Source: Candidatus Methylomirabilis sp. (GTDB lineage: Bacteria; Methylomirabilota; Methylomirabilia; Methylomirabilales; Methylomirabilaceae). Taken from it: a stretch of DNA of 64,000 bases. The notes under the pieces are model-generated. The model searched no databases. It was not told the DNA's origin and saw nothing but the letters and a program-made list of their open reading frames with translations. Location: positions 1 to 64,000 of the forward strand of contig NZ_JAQUOY010000012.1 of assembly GCF_028716865.1 (NCBI RefSeq), in the 5' to 3' direction. Positions 1 to 9,959 of the stretch are shown here, piece after piece (within the stretch, counting starts at the first letter, position 1; every line of letters starts with the position of its first letter). The translations under genes and the position numbers were made by a program.

Positions 1-98
1 CCTTTCGGGGGCTGCGCCGGTGGTATGGCTGACCAGGGGCCCCGCCGGCGCGGGCGCCCCGATATCGCGCCCGCGCGACGGTGGGGACGGCAGGGCGG

Positions 99-125
99 AT
101 GTGTTACCCATGTTTGACAGGACTA
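99..125. repeat. Possible insertion-sequence end; flanking 1-233 otherwise without a gene
   Basis: The string GTGTTACCCATGT lies in a stretch (1-233) where I see no credible gene; bases 1-98 are extremely GC-rich and could be the end of something cut by the window edge. A near-identical string, GTGTAACCCATGT, occurs in the opposite orientation at 42148-42180. Strings of this kind are found at the ends of some transposase-bearing insertion sequences, but no transposase is visible here, so this is only a weak relic call. Confidence 0.25.
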
Positions 126-233
126 CACCCAGGCGAGTCCGATGCATCGACTCCTTGCAGCTCACGGACAAGCACGAGGTCGCGTTCGGCAGGGGTGCAG
201 TGTTGTCTGGCCTCTTCTCATACGGCTAGCACG

Positions 234-656
234 TTACCGAACGTCTTCGACCCATAACAGGTACGGTGCAAGTGGGCCCCTGTTAAGGCTGGCATACAGG
301 CGCCGGTCAGAGGTGACAACCTGGCAACGCCTGCTTATGGCTAGGGCTAAATATAGGCAGTCGTAGACACTTCTGCCAAACTGCGTTGCGATGTCCAGAG
401 CGGGGTCGATGAGGCCAAAGGAAGGAATCGTCTTGATTGGGAAACGCCTGACGTCTTGCAAGAGGTCGCGGGCTTCTTCGGCGGTGAGCTCACCGGTCCG
501 GGATTTCTTCCAGAGCACATTCCCGAGTTCAGCCCACAGCAGGTCTGGGGCGAGAAGATCGTTGCGTTCTGTAAGAACACGGCGAGCTGGTACACTGTGT
601 AGCTCGGGGAGCAGCCATTTCACGACGATGCTGGCATCCACCACAAGCGGCGTCAC
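234..656 (-). CDS. vapC: PIN-domain toxin, VapC type
   Basis: Toxin of a type II toxin-antitoxin pair; PIN-domain proteins are metal-dependent RNases. The four conserved acidic residues are visible in a 140-residue protein: D7 (in VVDAS), E43 (in LLWAELGN), D99 (in VYDCLYLA) and D117 (in TSDRR). I chose the GTG at 656 because it overlaps the antitoxin stop (GTGA), has GGGAGG about 8 nt upstream and puts the PIN motif right at the N-terminus; a longer reading frame starting at 725 would run through the antitoxin gene. Length and order (antitoxin first, overlapping) are typical of VapBC/FitAB pairs. The RNA target cannot be read from sequence. Confidence 0.88.
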   Translation of the reverse strand: MTPLVVDASIVVKWLLPELHSVPARRVLTERNDLLAPDLLWAELGNVLWKKSRTGELTAEEARDLLQDVRRFPIKTIPSFGLIDPALDIATQFGRSVYDCLYLALAISRRCQVVTSDRRLYASLNRGPLAPYLLWVEDVR

Positions 657-883
657 CGCTGACGATCCTCCCGGAGGATCCTGGCGCTGTCGCTGAAACG
701 TTTGCCGGCGAATCGCCTCTGCCACTTCTCGACGATGGCTGACACCTCGTTGGCAGGCAGCGTTGCTGCTTCCTCCAGGACGATCTTGACTTGCCCCTGA
801 AGGGATCGTCCATGCTGCTTCGCAAGGGCCTTCAGGCGCTTGATCGTCTCCTCATCCAGGTTTCTTACTGAGAGCTGTGGCAT
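653..883 (-). CDS. FitA/VapB-like ribbon-helix-helix antitoxin
   Basis: Antitoxin partner of the adjacent PIN toxin. The 76-residue protein opens with a beta strand and helix typical of Arc/FitA-type ribbon-helix-helix DNA binders (LSVRNLDEETIKRLKALA), followed by a charged C-terminal tail that in such pairs wraps the toxin. The ATG at 883 has a strong ribosome site (GAGGAGG, about 5 nt spacing). Family logic predicts that it binds its own promoter and represses the pair; no operator is obvious by eye between 884 and 960. Confidence 0.82.
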   Translation of the reverse strand: MPQLSVRNLDEETIKRLKALAKQHGRSLQGQVKIVLEEAATLPANEVSAIVEKWQRRFAGKRFSDSARILREDRQR

Positions 884-1130
884 GTCTACCTCCTCTGCGG
901 TCACCCGTTGCAAGCAAATTGCATGCACAATGCTAGCACAAGGAGGGAAGTCGCAGCAAGCACTACGGCGTAATCACCGGGCCAACTTGAAACTCCAGCC
1001 ATAGCGGTTCGCATCGCACTATATCATCGTTAAACACCTTGGAGGGTTTAACGAGCGGTGTGCCAGGAAAGGCAGGAATACAACTGGAGTGAGTGAGAGG
1101 AATGATCGGGACGGGGTGCTTGGACAAGAT

Positions 1131-1203
1131 GCCGAAGCTCACCAGATGCATAGTTCGCAGAGTCAGCGACAAGATCCCGCTGACGCACTTGGTGAGCTTC
1201 GGC
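1131..1203 (-). other. Nested inverted repeat downstream of porin gene
   Basis: Outer arms at 1131-1144 and 1190-1203 are perfectly complementary over 14 bp, and an inner 7-bp stem (1162-1168 with 1178-1184) lies inside the loop. It starts 27 bp past the porin stop on the minus strand and could act as a processing or termination structure, but there is no T-tract. The rest of 884-1229 holds no gene I can support; a short open frame at 963-1220 has no recognisable motif. Confidence 0.5.
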
Positions 1204-1229
1204 TGAAACCTGCCATGCACATCTCTCGC

Positions 1230-2762
1230 TTAGAATTGGATCTGCACCTCGGCAATCCCCTCGTGCACCAGCTCGCCGTGCGTGCTATTGCTCACACCGA
1301 TCGTATTCCGACCTGGCCGGACGTCGGTGAGGAGGTAGTTCGCCCGCAACCGAACGCTGGGGTTGACATACCAGTTCAGGCCGAGGGTGCCGGACCGCAT
1401 CTCCATCGGCTGCTCCTTGGTGGCCGTGGCTGGCGCCGTAAAGGCGCCCGTGTTGTCATCGACCCGCAGATGCTCGTAGCGGCCGATGGCCAGCAGGCCG
1501 CTCCGCTTATTACCGAAGATCCAGTAACCAAGCGACCCGTAGCCACCCTGGATGATGAGGTTGTCGAGATTGCTGCCACCCGCGCCCAAGGCGTCACGCT
1601 CTTGAGAGGCGTAGGCGTACTCCCCCTTGATGATGAATGGGTACAAGTCGAAGACGAGATCGCCGCCGCCGGTCACACGGTTGCCGTTGATCAGGAAGCC
1701 GTTCTGTGACGTGCCGGCCCCGTCACCCCCAAATTTCCAGCCGGTCGCCTGGGCCGGGTTAAAGCGGTGAAATGAGGTACCACTGACCGACGTCGTCGTA
1801 CTGTTTGCATCGGTCGCACCCTTCCCATTGACGACCCGGAAGGTGCGATGATCGGCATTCAGCCCGATGGTGAGATTGCCAAAGGGCATCGGAGGGGCAA
1901 CGGTCACGCGACCGGTGAACTCCTTGTCGCCGTCATTGTCGATGCCGCCCTTACATTGATCGATCCGGCCGCAGCCGTTATAGATTCCCACTCCATAGTA
2001 GACGGGTAGCAGGTTGGCGAGTTTCAGCGTACCCTCGACGGTGGCGCCCAACTGCTGATCCGGGGACAGCGCCTTAGAGATAACCGACCGCTCGGCGAAG
2101 TCCAGGTCGCGGGAGGTGGTAATCATCTCGAGGCCGAATCGAGGCTTGTACTGTCCGACGGTCACCTTGGCCCACGGGGCATACGTGTAGCTGCTCCAGG
2201 CCTCTTCGAGCCGCACACCGCCTGTACTATTTCCGGCGGAATCGGGGACCCCACCGAAGGAGAGCTCCGGCTCGATGAAGAAGCCGAAGTCGTTGAAGAC
2301 CTGGCCGCTCACGATGATCCGGGTGCGGCGCTGCCTGAAGGTGCTCGGGCTGTGCCGCGCGATCCCGGCGGCCTTGTCTGCAGCGTTGAACTGCTCTTCC
2401 TGTCGCGCCCCTTCCGTGATGAACCAGGTCTGCGTGAATCCGCGCAAGCTCAGGTTAAACTGGCCATCGGCGGACTTCAGGAAGAACCCCTTGCCGGGCT
2501 CATACCCGGTGAGCAGGGATGAGGCTGCGGCCTCGGCAGCCTTCTGCTCCACCTCCATCACGCGCCGGTCGATTTCTGTCTGTTGCGCGGTCCGGTCTTG
2601 CCGCAGCCGGTTCATCTCCTGTTGCAACTGCTGCAGCGACTGCCGCTGTGTCTCAAATGCCTGCTCGAGTTCCGTGAGTTTATCGGCCCACGCCCCAACC
2701 GGGGCAAGCAGCAAGGCGCTACCCAGGACGGCACCACGAACCCACCAGCCTCTTTGCGTCAT
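1230..2762 (-). CDS. Phosphate-selective porin O/P family outer-membrane protein
   Basis: A 510-residue outer-membrane channel of the OprP/OprO (porin_O_P) family. A signal peptide (about residues 1-26, ending GAWA) is followed by a coiled-coil segment rich in Q, E and R (about 28-75), which in family members supports trimer assembly, and then a beta-barrel of alternating aromatic/polar strands ending in the classic C-terminal F (VQIQF). The ATG at 2762 has GGAG at a good distance. Family members take up phosphate, polyphosphate or other anions; substrate cannot be assigned. I looked for a Pho box in 2763-2900 and saw none that is convincing. It is transcribed divergently from metH. Confidence 0.85.
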   Translation of the reverse strand: MTQRGWWVRGAVLGSALLLAPVGAWADKLTELEQAFETQRQSLQQLQQEMNRLRQDRTAQQTEIDRRVMEVEQKAAEAAASSLLTGYEPGKGFFLKSADGQFNLSLRGFTQTWFITEGARQEEQFNAADKAAGIARHSPSTFRQRRTRIIVSGQVFNDFGFFIEPELSFGGVPDSAGNSTGGVRLEEAWSSYTYAPWAKVTVGQYKPRFGLEMITTSRDLDFAERSVISKALSPDQQLGATVEGTLKLANLLPVYYGVGIYNGCGRIDQCKGGIDNDGDKEFTGRVTVAPPMPFGNLTIGLNADHRTFRVVNGKGATDANSTTTSVSGTSFHRFNPAQATGWKFGGDGAGTSQNGFLINGNRVTGGGDLVFDLYPFIIKGEYAYASQERDALGAGGSNLDNLIIQGGYGSLGYWIFGNKRSGLLAIGRYEHLRVDDNTGAFTAPATATKEQPMEMRSGTLGLNWYVNPSVRLRANYLLTDVRPGRNTIGVSNSTHGELVHEGIAEVQIQF

Positions 2763-3016
2763 GATTCTCCTCTCTCTGCGTCGTTCGGAAGTGAAGTACG
2801 CATCATCACTTCCAGCACCTCCAATAGCGCCGGTATCGTTGTATTGTGGTCAAGATAGTTCATAGAGTGACGTATTCTAGCTTTCGACAGGAGAAAGTGC
2901 AAGGTTTACATGCTTCCGACTCGATCACACAACTCACCATGAAGCCACGGACCGCTGGCTTGCGAAGACCTTAAGCATCCAGTATAGTGTGGGCATAGCG
3001 GGCCGACAAAAACTGG

Positions 3017-3037
3017 ATTCCGGGTCAAGCCCGGAAT
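3017..3037. repeat. Short dispersed palindrome between porin and metH
   Basis: ATTCCGGG-TCAAG-CCCGGAAT, an 8-bp perfect stem within a longer motif reading ATTCCGGGTCAAGCCCGGAA. Related intergenic sequences occur at 20256-20372 and 26787-26870, marking a dispersed repeat family. Its position 21 bp before metH puts it in the presumed metH 5' untranslated region. Nothing else is apparent in the 295-bp gap 2763-3057. Confidence 0.7.
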
Positions 3038-3057
3038 GACAAACTTGTACGTGCGGG

Positions 3058-6000
3058 ATGCAGATGACTGAAGTATCAGATCGAACGACAGAGCTTGAGC
3101 AGATGGTGCGGCGTCGTATCGTCATCCTTGACGGCGCGATGGGTACGATGATTCAGACGCACAAGCTGGAGGAAGCAGACTTTCGTGGGCGCCCGTTTGC
3201 CGACCACTCTTGCGACCTTAAGGGCTGCAACGACCTGCTGTCCATCACGCAGCCGGTCATCATTGAGGCGATTCATCGTCAGTATCTGAAGGCCGGCGCC
3301 GATATTATCGAAACCAATACGTTCAATTCCACGTCGATCTCGATGGCGGATTATCGGTTGGAATCGCTGGCCTATGACCTGAATGTTGCCGGCGCGAGCG
3401 CAGCGCGCAAAGCTGTTGAGGCAGTCATGGCGAAGGACCCGAGCCGTCCTCGCTTCGTGGCCGGCTCGATGGGTCCGACGAATCGCACGGCGTCGATGCC
3501 GTCCGATATCCAGAACCCCGCCCATCGCGCCATTACCTTTGATCAGTTGGTCGCGGCCTATACCGAGCAGGCCCGTGGCCTCCTGGACGGTGGAGTAGAT
3601 CTCTTATTGGTCGAAACGGTCTTCGATACGCTGAACTGTAGGGCCGCCCTGTTTGCCATCGATCAGTACTTCGAGAAGGTCGGTCGATGCGTGCCGGTCA
3701 TGGTCTCGGTGACCATTACGGATCGCAGCGGGCGCACGCTTTCCGGGCAAACCGTGGAAGCCTTTTGGAACTCTATCGCCCACATGCCCGTACTGAGCGT
3801 CGGAATCAATTGCGCGTTCGGGGCGAAGCAGATGCGCCCGTTCCTGGAGGAGCTGGCTCAGATTGCGCCGGTCTTTCTCAGTTGCTATCCCAATGCCGGC
3901 CTGCCCAACGCGTTCGGAGGATTCGATGAGACACCGGCCATCATGGCGGCCGATCTCAACGACTTTGCGAAGAACGGCTGGTTGAACATCGTGGGCGGCT
4001 GCTGCGGGAGCACCCCGGCCCACATTGAGGCGATTGCAATGGCAGTGCAGGACTGTCAACCGCGCATTCCCCCTCACCCGCAGCCGCACACCCGATTAAG
4101 CGGTCTGGAGCCGGTGACGATTTGTCCGGAGGTGGGTTTCGTCAATGTCGGGGAGCGGACCAATGTCGCCGGGTCTGCGGCGTTTGCCAGGCTTATTCGG
4201 AGCGGCGAGTACGAGGCCGCCGCCTCCATTGCGCGGCAGCAGGTCGAGGGCGGCGCCCAGCTTATCGATATCAATATGGATGAGGGGATGCTGGACGCGA
4301 AAAAGGCGATGGTGACGTTTCTGAATCTGATTGCCTGTGAGCCTGACATTGCCAGGGTTCCGATCATGATCGATAGCTCCGACTGGTCGGTGATTGAAGC
4401 GGGGCTGAAGTGCGTCCAGGGTAAGCCGGTGGTGAACTCAATCAGCCTCAAAGAGGGCGAACAGGCGTTCATCCAGCGGGCCCGGCTCATCAAACGGTAT
4501 GGGGCTGCGGTCGTAGTCATGGCCTTTGATGAGCGTGGTCAGGCCGACACGCTGCCGCGAAAAATCGAGGTCTGTGCCCGCGCCTACCGCATACTGACCG
4601 AGACGGTCGGGTTGCCGCCGCAAGACATTATCTTCGATCCGAACGTGCTGACGGTGGCGACCGGACTCGAGGAGCATAACAGCTACGCAGTCGACTTCAT
4701 TGAGGCGACCCGCTGGATCAAAGCCAACCTGCCTCGTTGCAAGGTCAGCGGCGGGATCAGTAATGTCTCGTTCTCGTTTCGCGGGAACAATCCGGTTCGC
4801 GAAGCGATGCACTCGGCATTCCTGTATCATGCCATCCAGGCCGGCCTGGATATGGGGATTGTCAACGCCGGCCAACTGACGGTCTATGAGGAGATCCCCA
4901 AAGAGCTGCTCGAGCTGGTTGAAGACGTACTGCTGAATCGACGTCCCGATGCGACCGACCGGCTGGTAGAGTTTGCGAAGACTGTAAAAGCGGAGGGCCG
5001 GGCCGCTGTGAAAGATGAAGCCTGGAGACAGGGAACGATCGAGGAGCGGCTCGCGCATGCATTGGTAAAGGGGATCGTGGAGTATATTGAGTCCGACGTG
5101 GAGGAGGCGCGGCAGCAGTACGACAGGCCGCTTCAGATTATTGAAGGTCCATTAATGGCCGGCATGAACCTTGTCGGTCAGCTCTTCGGCTCCGGCAAGA
5201 TGTTCTTGCCGCAGGTGGTCAAGAGCGCGCGTGTCATGAAGAAAGCGGTGGCCTACCTTCTCCCCTTCATTGAGGCCGCGCGCCTGGCGTCCGACAGTAA
5301 GCGCAACCAGCGGAAAATCCTGCTGGCGACCGTGAAGGGAGATGTGCACGACATCGGTAAGAATATTGTCGGGGTGGTGCTCGGATGTAATGACTATGAG
5401 GTGATTGATCTGGGGGTGATGGTGCCCTGCGACACGATCCTCACGACCGCCCGGGAACAGCAGGTGGATATTATCGGTCTGAGCGGGCTGATTACGCCGT
5501 CGCTCAACGAAATGATGCACGTGGCGCGGGAGATGATGCGTGAAGGGCTGCAGATTCCGCTCCTCATCGGTGGCGCGACCACCAGCCGACCCCATACGGC
5601 CGTGAAGATCGCCCCGCTCTATGACCAGCCTGTGGTCCACGTCTTGGATGCTTCAAGGGCCGTGGGGGTCGTCAGCCATCTCTTGAGCCAGGAGCAGCGA
5701 TCGGCGTTTGTTGAGAGCAATCGAGTTGATCAGGAGCAAGTCAGGCGCGCGCACGAGGATCGTGGTCCGAGCGCGCTTCTGGCCCTCACCCAGGCGCGTG
5801 ACCGGAAACTCCTTCTTGATTGGGGTATGGTAGAGATCCCCAAGCCGTCCTTTACCGGCATCCGTGTATTGGACGAGTTTCCGCTCGATCAGATCGTGCC
5901 GTATGTTGATTGGTCGCCGTTCTTTCATGCGTGGGGAGTGCGGGGCCGGTATCCTGAAGTCTTGCAGGAGGCAAAAGCCAAGGAACTGTTCGAGGATGCC

Positions 6001-6756
6001 CAGCGTTTACTGGAGCAACTCATCAGCCGGCGCCGGCTCATTGCCCGGGCGGTCTATGGGTTCTTTCCGGCCAACAGTGTGGACGACGATATCGAACTTT
6101 ATATGGATGACTCGCGGTCGCAGGTACTGGCGACGTTCTACACCCTCCGCCAGCAACTGTACAAGGCCGAAGGGCAGTTCAACCTGGCGCTGGCCGATTT
6201 TATCGCGCCGAAATCAACCGGACTCCAGGACTACCTCGGCGCATTTGCCGTGACGACCGGTCATGGTCTCGATGTTCTCTGCAAGGGATATGAAGCCGCC
6301 CATGACGACTATATGTCTATTCTGGCTAAGGCGTTAGCCGATCGCCTGGCGGAGGCCTTTGCGGAATGCCTGCATCGCCGAGTTCGAGCAGAGTGGGGGT
6401 ATGGAGTCGGAGAACAGCTCAGTAACGAGGATCTGGTCCGAGAGCGGTATCGAGGGATCCGTCCCGCTCCCGGCTATCCAGCCTGTCCGGATCACTCCGA
6501 GAAACGGACGCTCTTTGATCTTCTACAGGCAGAGCGCAACGCCGGTATCCGCCTGACAGAGAATTGCGTGATGGTTCCGGCCAGTTCGGTGAGCGGGCTC
6601 TACTTTTCCCACGCTGAGTCAACCTACTTTGCGGTTGGAAAAGTCGGACGGGACCAGGTATTGGACTATGCGCGGCGCAAGCGGATGGATGTGCGGACGG
6701 TGGAGCGGTGGCTGTCACCAAACCTGAATTATGATCCGGATTCTCCCGGTCAATGA
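3058..6756 (+). CDS. metH: Cobalamin-dependent methionine synthase
   Basis: Transfers a methyl group from methyltetrahydrofolate to homocysteine via methylcobalamin in the cytoplasm. All four modules are present in 1232 residues: homocysteine-binding barrel with zinc ligands C252 (GINCAFGA), C315 and C316 (GGCCGST); pterin-binding barrel (about 350-620); cobalamin module with the lower-ligand motif DVHDIGKN, His at 764; and the AdoMet-dependent reactivation domain (about 890-1232). The numbering matches the E. coli enzyme within a few residues, so the gene is complete. The start could be 3058 or the ATG at 3064. No cobalamin riboswitch is seen in the 295-bp upstream gap. Confidence 0.97.
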   Translation: MQMTEVSDRTTELEQMVRRRIVILDGAMGTMIQTHKLEEADFRGRPFADHSCDLKGCNDLLSITQPVIIEAIHRQYLKAGADIIETNTFNSTSISMADYRLESLAYDLNVAGASAARKAVEAVMAKDPSRPRFVAGSMGPTNRTASMPSDIQNPAHRAITFDQLVAAYTEQARGLLDGGVDLLLVETVFDTLNCRAALFAIDQYFEKVGRCVPVMVSVTITDRSGRTLSGQTVEAFWNSIAHMPVLSVGINCAFGAKQMRPFLEELAQIAPVFLSCYPNAGLPNAFGGFDETPAIMAADLNDFAKNGWLNIVGGCCGSTPAHIEAIAMAVQDCQPRIPPHPQPHTRLSGLEPVTICPEVGFVNVGERTNVAGSAAFARLIRSGEYEAAASIARQQVEGGAQLIDINMDEGMLDAKKAMVTFLNLIACEPDIARVPIMIDSSDWSVIEAGLKCVQGKPVVNSISLKEGEQAFIQRARLIKRYGAAVVVMAFDERGQADTLPRKIEVCARAYRILTETVGLPPQDIIFDPNVLTVATGLEEHNSYAVDFIEATRWIKANLPRCKVSGGISNVSFSFRGNNPVREAMHSAFLYHAIQAGLDMGIVNAGQLTVYEEIPKELLELVEDVLLNRRPDATDRLVEFAKTVKAEGRAAVKDEAWRQGTIEERLAHALVKGIVEYIESDVEEARQQYDRPLQIIEGPLMAGMNLVGQLFGSGKMFLPQVVKSARVMKKAVAYLLPFIEAARLASDSKRNQRKILLATVKGDVHDIGKNIVGVVLGCNDYEVIDLGVMVPCDTILTTAREQQVDIIGLSGLITPSLNEMMHVAREMMREGLQIPLLIGGATTSRPHTAVKIAPLYDQPVVHVLDASRAVGVVSHLLSQEQRSAFVESNRVDQEQVRRAHEDRGPSALLALTQARDRKLLLDWGMVEIPKPSFTGIRVLDEFPLDQIVPYVDWSPFFHAWGVRGRYPEVLQEAKAKELFEDAQRLLEQLISRRRLIARAVYGFFPANSVDDDIELYMDDSRSQVLATFYTLRQQLYKAEGQFNLALADFIAPKSTGLQDYLGAFAVTTGHGLDVLCKGYEAAHDDYMSILAKALADRLAEAFAECLHRRVRAEWGYGVGEQLSNEDLVRERYRGIRPAPGYPACPDHSEKRTLFDLLQAERNAGIRLTENCVMVPASSVSGLYFSHAESTYFAVGKVGRDQVLDYARRKRMDVRTVERWLSPNLNYDPDSPGQ

Positions 6757-6773
6757 TTTGAGCGAGTAGCCAT

Positions 6774-6820
6774 AAAAAGGCAATGGGCAGGAAAGTTTCC
6801 TTCCTGCCCATTGCTTTTCT
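6774..6820. terminator. Bidirectional intrinsic terminator
   Basis: A 14-bp perfect stem (6780-6793 with 6801-6814; GCAATGGGCAGGAA and its complement) is flanked by AAAAA on the left and TTTTCT on the right. It lies between the convergent metH and SmbP-like genes and can stop transcription from both sides. Confidence 0.92.
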
Positions 6821-6843
6821 CTTGATTGTGTGGGGCGGCGTTC

Positions 6844-7182
6844 TTACTTTACGGCTTTGAGATGTGTGAGCGCCCCCTCAGCGGCCTTGCCGGCGACATC
6901 GGCATGACCCGCCTTGCCGTGCTCAATGGCCTCTTTCAATCCCTTGATGGCCGCAGCCGTATGATCGTTGGCCTTTGCCTTCTGGGCTGCCTCGGCATGC
7001 TGCAAGGCTGCCGTTGCGTGTGTAACTACTACATCGGCATGACCCGCCTTGCCGTGCTCGACGGCTGCCTGGGTATGCTCGATCGCCTCGGTCTGATGGG
7101 ACTTTTCAGCCCAGGAGATACCGGTTCCCACGAACATTACCGCCCCTAGGATCAACGCTGCTACTGCAAGCCTCCGCCTCAT
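6844..7182 (-). CDS. SmbP-like small periplasmic metal-binding protein
   Basis: A 112-residue protein: a signal peptide (about 1-25, ending ISWA) then a regular helical repeat with His every seven to ten residues. Two copies of HGKAGHADV (residues 43-51 and 88-96) sit in matching contexts, and the DNA under them is nearly identical (6899-6926 and 7033-7060). This matches SmbP, the small metal-binding protein of ammonia oxidisers that binds copper and other divalent metals. The start at 7182 has GAGGAGG 6 nt upstream and begins directly with the signal peptide; an upstream in-frame start at 7263 is less likely. Its location beside a copper-type TonB receptor suggests periplasmic metal buffering. 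Confidence 0.82.
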   Translation of the reverse strand: MRRRLAVAALILGAVMFVGTGISWAEKSHQTEAIEHTQAAVEHGKAGHADVVVTHATAALQHAEAAQKAKANDHTAAAIKGLKEAIEHGKAGHADVAGKAAEGALTHLKAVK

Positions 7183-7421
7183 CCTGACTTCCTCCTCGTG
7201 ATAGATTGCCCACTTTTCCCTTCGACGCGCTTCTTCCTCCCTCACCGCTTCTGAAACCGTCAAGTTACCGAAGCCCGATCACTCTACCATAGAGATTTTT
7301 CAAGTGTCAAGGCAGGGAAGAAATTCGGTGTTCACTCACGATCAGGTCGCGAGCGGCGCGTGGAGCCCCCAGTCAGGTTCCGTTCGATCAAGGCGAGTAT
7401 AGCGGATATCGGGAGCGGTGG

Positions 7422-7451
7422 GCAGGGAGCGATCGAACGACCGCTCCCTGC
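7422..7451 (-). terminator. Hairpin downstream of copper-receptor gene
   Basis: GCAGGGAGCG and its complement (7422-7431 and 7442-7451) form a 10-bp GC-rich stem about 150 bp after the receptor stop on the minus strand. There is no T-run, so it may be a transcript-end stabiliser or a weak terminator. The rest of the 416-bp gap 7183-7598 shows no gene. Confidence 0.45.
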
Positions 7452-7598
7452 AGAGCGTACGTGAGAGGGAGGCGCACGAACGTTCCGGTCCACCGTGGTG
7501 CGTGAGCGCGCAACCCGAGAGTCGTAGACCCGCATCTCGGACTATACTGTGGCCTATTTCATGACCTCCTTTTCCTCAAGATTCCTCTTGTATGATTG

Positions 7599-9920
7599 TC
7601 AGAACTTGACGGTTAGGGCGGTATAGAACGTACGTCCCATGCCGGGAACGGCAATGCCCCAAGGTATCGAGTTGAGGCCCATCGTCATACCCTGACCGGT
7701 ATAGGCGCCACCGAGCGGCAAGGAGTAGAACTTATCGAACATGTTCTCGATGCCGAAATCGAGCCGTACCAGCTTCCAGTTGTAGCTGGTACGCAGATTG
7801 GTCAGGATGTAGCCCGCCGTCTTGATTTCGTTGCGCACATCGGCGACGTTGTTCTTGCCCTTCGCTATCACCATCTCGACGCTGCTGTCGAAGCCGCCAA
7901 GCTTGTGTCCCAGTATGAGCTTACCGTTGAGCGGCATGATGTTGTAGAGATCGTCGTCGGTGGTGAGGTTCTTGCCGTTCGTGTAATTGAATAGCCCCGC
8001 GAGGCTGAATTCGCCCAGGCTGTCGGTTTTCGCCAACGGCATATGGCCGGACACATCGATACCATAGAGCCGGGCCGTCTGGTTCACGTACTGGAGAAGG
8101 ACAAACTTGTTTGTGGCGGTATTGTTCGCCGGGCCGCCGCAGATCGCATTCATGCCCGTTCCGCTACCTACACAGCGCTTCGCATCGATGTAGTCGGTGA
8201 CATGGGTGTAGTATGGCGTGACCTTGAACTCCCAATTTCGGTCGACGGCATGCCAGTCGACGGTGGCGCTTAGGGTGTGCGCTTTTTCCGGGTCCAGATC
8301 CAGATTGCCGACATAGCCGTTGCCGTCGCCGACAAAGTTGTTCATGACCATGGCCATCGCATTCGTCGACCAGGCGTACCGCTCATACAGGTTCGGCGAG
8401 CGTGTCTTGTGCGCGTACCCGAATTCGAGACCGAGCGTCGGCAATGGCGCGTAACGGGCGAGCGCAGTTAAATCCCAGTTGTTGTCGGTGCGGTCGTGAT
8501 TGCGGGCATTGAAGGCGTCTGCTGCAGGCTTATAGGCCATCGTATCGTTGTAGCCCTGCACCGGCCCGGTGTCCATCGTCACTCGCTCGTAGCGGGCGCC
8601 CAGCAGCGTCAACCACTGCGGATGTAGGCGCGCCTCCCATTCGGCGAATAGCGCCTTTCGCTCGCGCGTACCGTCGTTGATATTCCTGAATACATTCGGC
8701 GCCATTCCGCTGAACATAACGCCAGGCGGCAAGATGGCGGGGGACGGCGGCCAGAAGTCGTGCAGGCGGTAATACTGATATTCACCACCAACACGGAGGG
8801 TGTGCTGCTTGGCCAGATCGATGTTGGCCTTGACCGCGCCGCCGAGGTTCCTGCTGTCGCTGTTCATCGGCATCCCTGGCGCAACGGGACTGCCCATCAT
8901 CCCTCCATATAAAAACTGTTTGTCGTCGCCGAAATCCATATCGTGTCGGACGGTTTCATGGTAGGCGTGGGCATCCAGCGAGCCCCAGTCGAACTGGCCG
9001 AGATAGCGCAGGTTCTGGCGCCACTGGGTGTTGCTGATAATGTCCATGCGCTGGTTAGGGAAGCCCTGTTCCGGAATATACTGGTACCCCAACTTCAGTT
9101 CGACCAGATGGTTGGCTTTTCTCAGCGCAAAGCCCAGCGTGTGGTTTTCGGCCTTGTACGCGCTGGAGCCGACCTCGTCACCATCAAGAATATTTCCCGG
9201 CTTGTCGACGGCAGCCGGGCCGGCCGCCTTGAAATTTCCGCCCGCCGTGTAGTTGTCGGCATGGACCACCGAGCCGCTGTAGGTCGCGCTGAACATCTCG
9301 GTAGCATAGGTAGCCGAATAATGGCCGCCTCGGGCCTTGTTGTTGCTGCGATAGAAGCCGCCGGCCTCACCCGTGAGCAGGTGGTCCTGACCTGGGGCGG
9401 CAAAGGCCGGTGCGGGAGCATCCAGCAAAATCGTCCCGCCGATGCTGTCGCCGCCGACGCTGACCGGTGTGATGCCGGCGAACACTTTGAGGCTCCCTAC
9501 GTAGCTTGGGTCGACGTAGGACAGCGGCGGAGTCATGTGGTTGGGACAGGCGGAAATCAGGTCCATGCCATCAACCTTGATGCGCAGACGATCGTCTGCT
9601 AGGCCGTGAATGACCGGTAGGCTGGACACGCCGCCACCGCCGTAGAGACTGACGCCGGGGATGTCTCGCAGTAGGCTGGCAGCGTCGCTGGTGGCAGGCG
9701 ACAGGGACTGCACCTTTGTCTCCTCGACTACCGAGGCATTCAGCGGCACAAAGACGTCGTTGAGAGCGGTCGAGCGCACCACCACCTCCTTCAGTGTTGT
9801 CACTTCATCTTTTTTCTTGTCTTCCTCTGCTATTGCCACGGTACCCCATGTGAGCAGCGTAGTCAGCCCCATAAGAGCTGCGGTGTACCTGTGCGTGCGT
9901 CTGCATCCGCGTCGTCTCAT
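7599..9920 (-). CDS. TonB-dependent copper receptor, OprC/NosA type
   Basis: A 773-residue outer-membrane receptor: signal peptide (about 1-31), plug domain (about 45-170) and a 22-strand barrel ending in aromatic F (LTVKF). The plug carries CPNHM (C125 to M129) in the context DGMDLISACPNHM, equivalent to the CxxxM copper site of Pseudomonas OprC, and the extracellular loops are Met-rich (for example YGGMMGSPVAPGMPM). By family, it imports copper using ExbB-ExbD-TonB energy. The ATG at 9920 has AAGGAGG upstream. Its leader and signal-peptide region closely resemble those of the second receptor at 14103. In a methane oxidiser such a receptor would feed copper enzymes, but that link is an inference. 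Confidence 0.85.
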   Translation of the reverse strand: MRRRGCRRTHRYTAALMGLTTLLTWGTVAIAEEDKKKDEVTTLKEVVVRSTALNDVFVPLNASVVEETKVQSLSPATSDAASLLRDIPGVSLYGGGGVSSLPVIHGLADDRLRIKVDGMDLISACPNHMTPPLSYVDPSYVGSLKVFAGITPVSVGGDSIGGTILLDAPAPAFAAPGQDHLLTGEAGGFYRSNNKARGGHYSATYATEMFSATYSGSVVHADNYTAGGNFKAAGPAAVDKPGNILDGDEVGSSAYKAENHTLGFALRKANHLVELKLGYQYIPEQGFPNQRMDIISNTQWRQNLRYLGQFDWGSLDAHAYHETVRHDMDFGDDKQFLYGGMMGSPVAPGMPMNSDSRNLGGAVKANIDLAKQHTLRVGGEYQYYRLHDFWPPSPAILPPGVMFSGMAPNVFRNINDGTRERKALFAEWEARLHPQWLTLLGARYERVTMDTGPVQGYNDTMAYKPAADAFNARNHDRTDNNWDLTALARYAPLPTLGLEFGYAHKTRSPNLYERYAWSTNAMAMVMNNFVGDGNGYVGNLDLDPEKAHTLSATVDWHAVDRNWEFKVTPYYTHVTDYIDAKRCVGSGTGMNAICGGPANNTATNKFVLLQYVNQTARLYGIDVSGHMPLAKTDSLGEFSLAGLFNYTNGKNLTTDDDLYNIMPLNGKLILGHKLGGFDSSVEMVIAKGKNNVADVRNEIKTAGYILTNLRTSYNWKLVRLDFGIENMFDKFYSLPLGGAYTGQGMTMGLNSIPWGIAVPGMGRTFYTALTVKF

Positions 9921-9959
9921 CGTTGCCTCCTTGTTTTTCTTCCTTCAGCCTTTGGTCTA

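Noticed and set aside
963-1220. 85-codon frame on the minus strand downstream of the porin
   Set aside because: No motif, no ribosome site and it spans the nested inverted repeat, so I did not call a gene.
2763-2900. Pho box upstream of the OprP-like porin
   Set aside because: No pair of CTGTCAT-like direct repeats with the right spacing could be seen.
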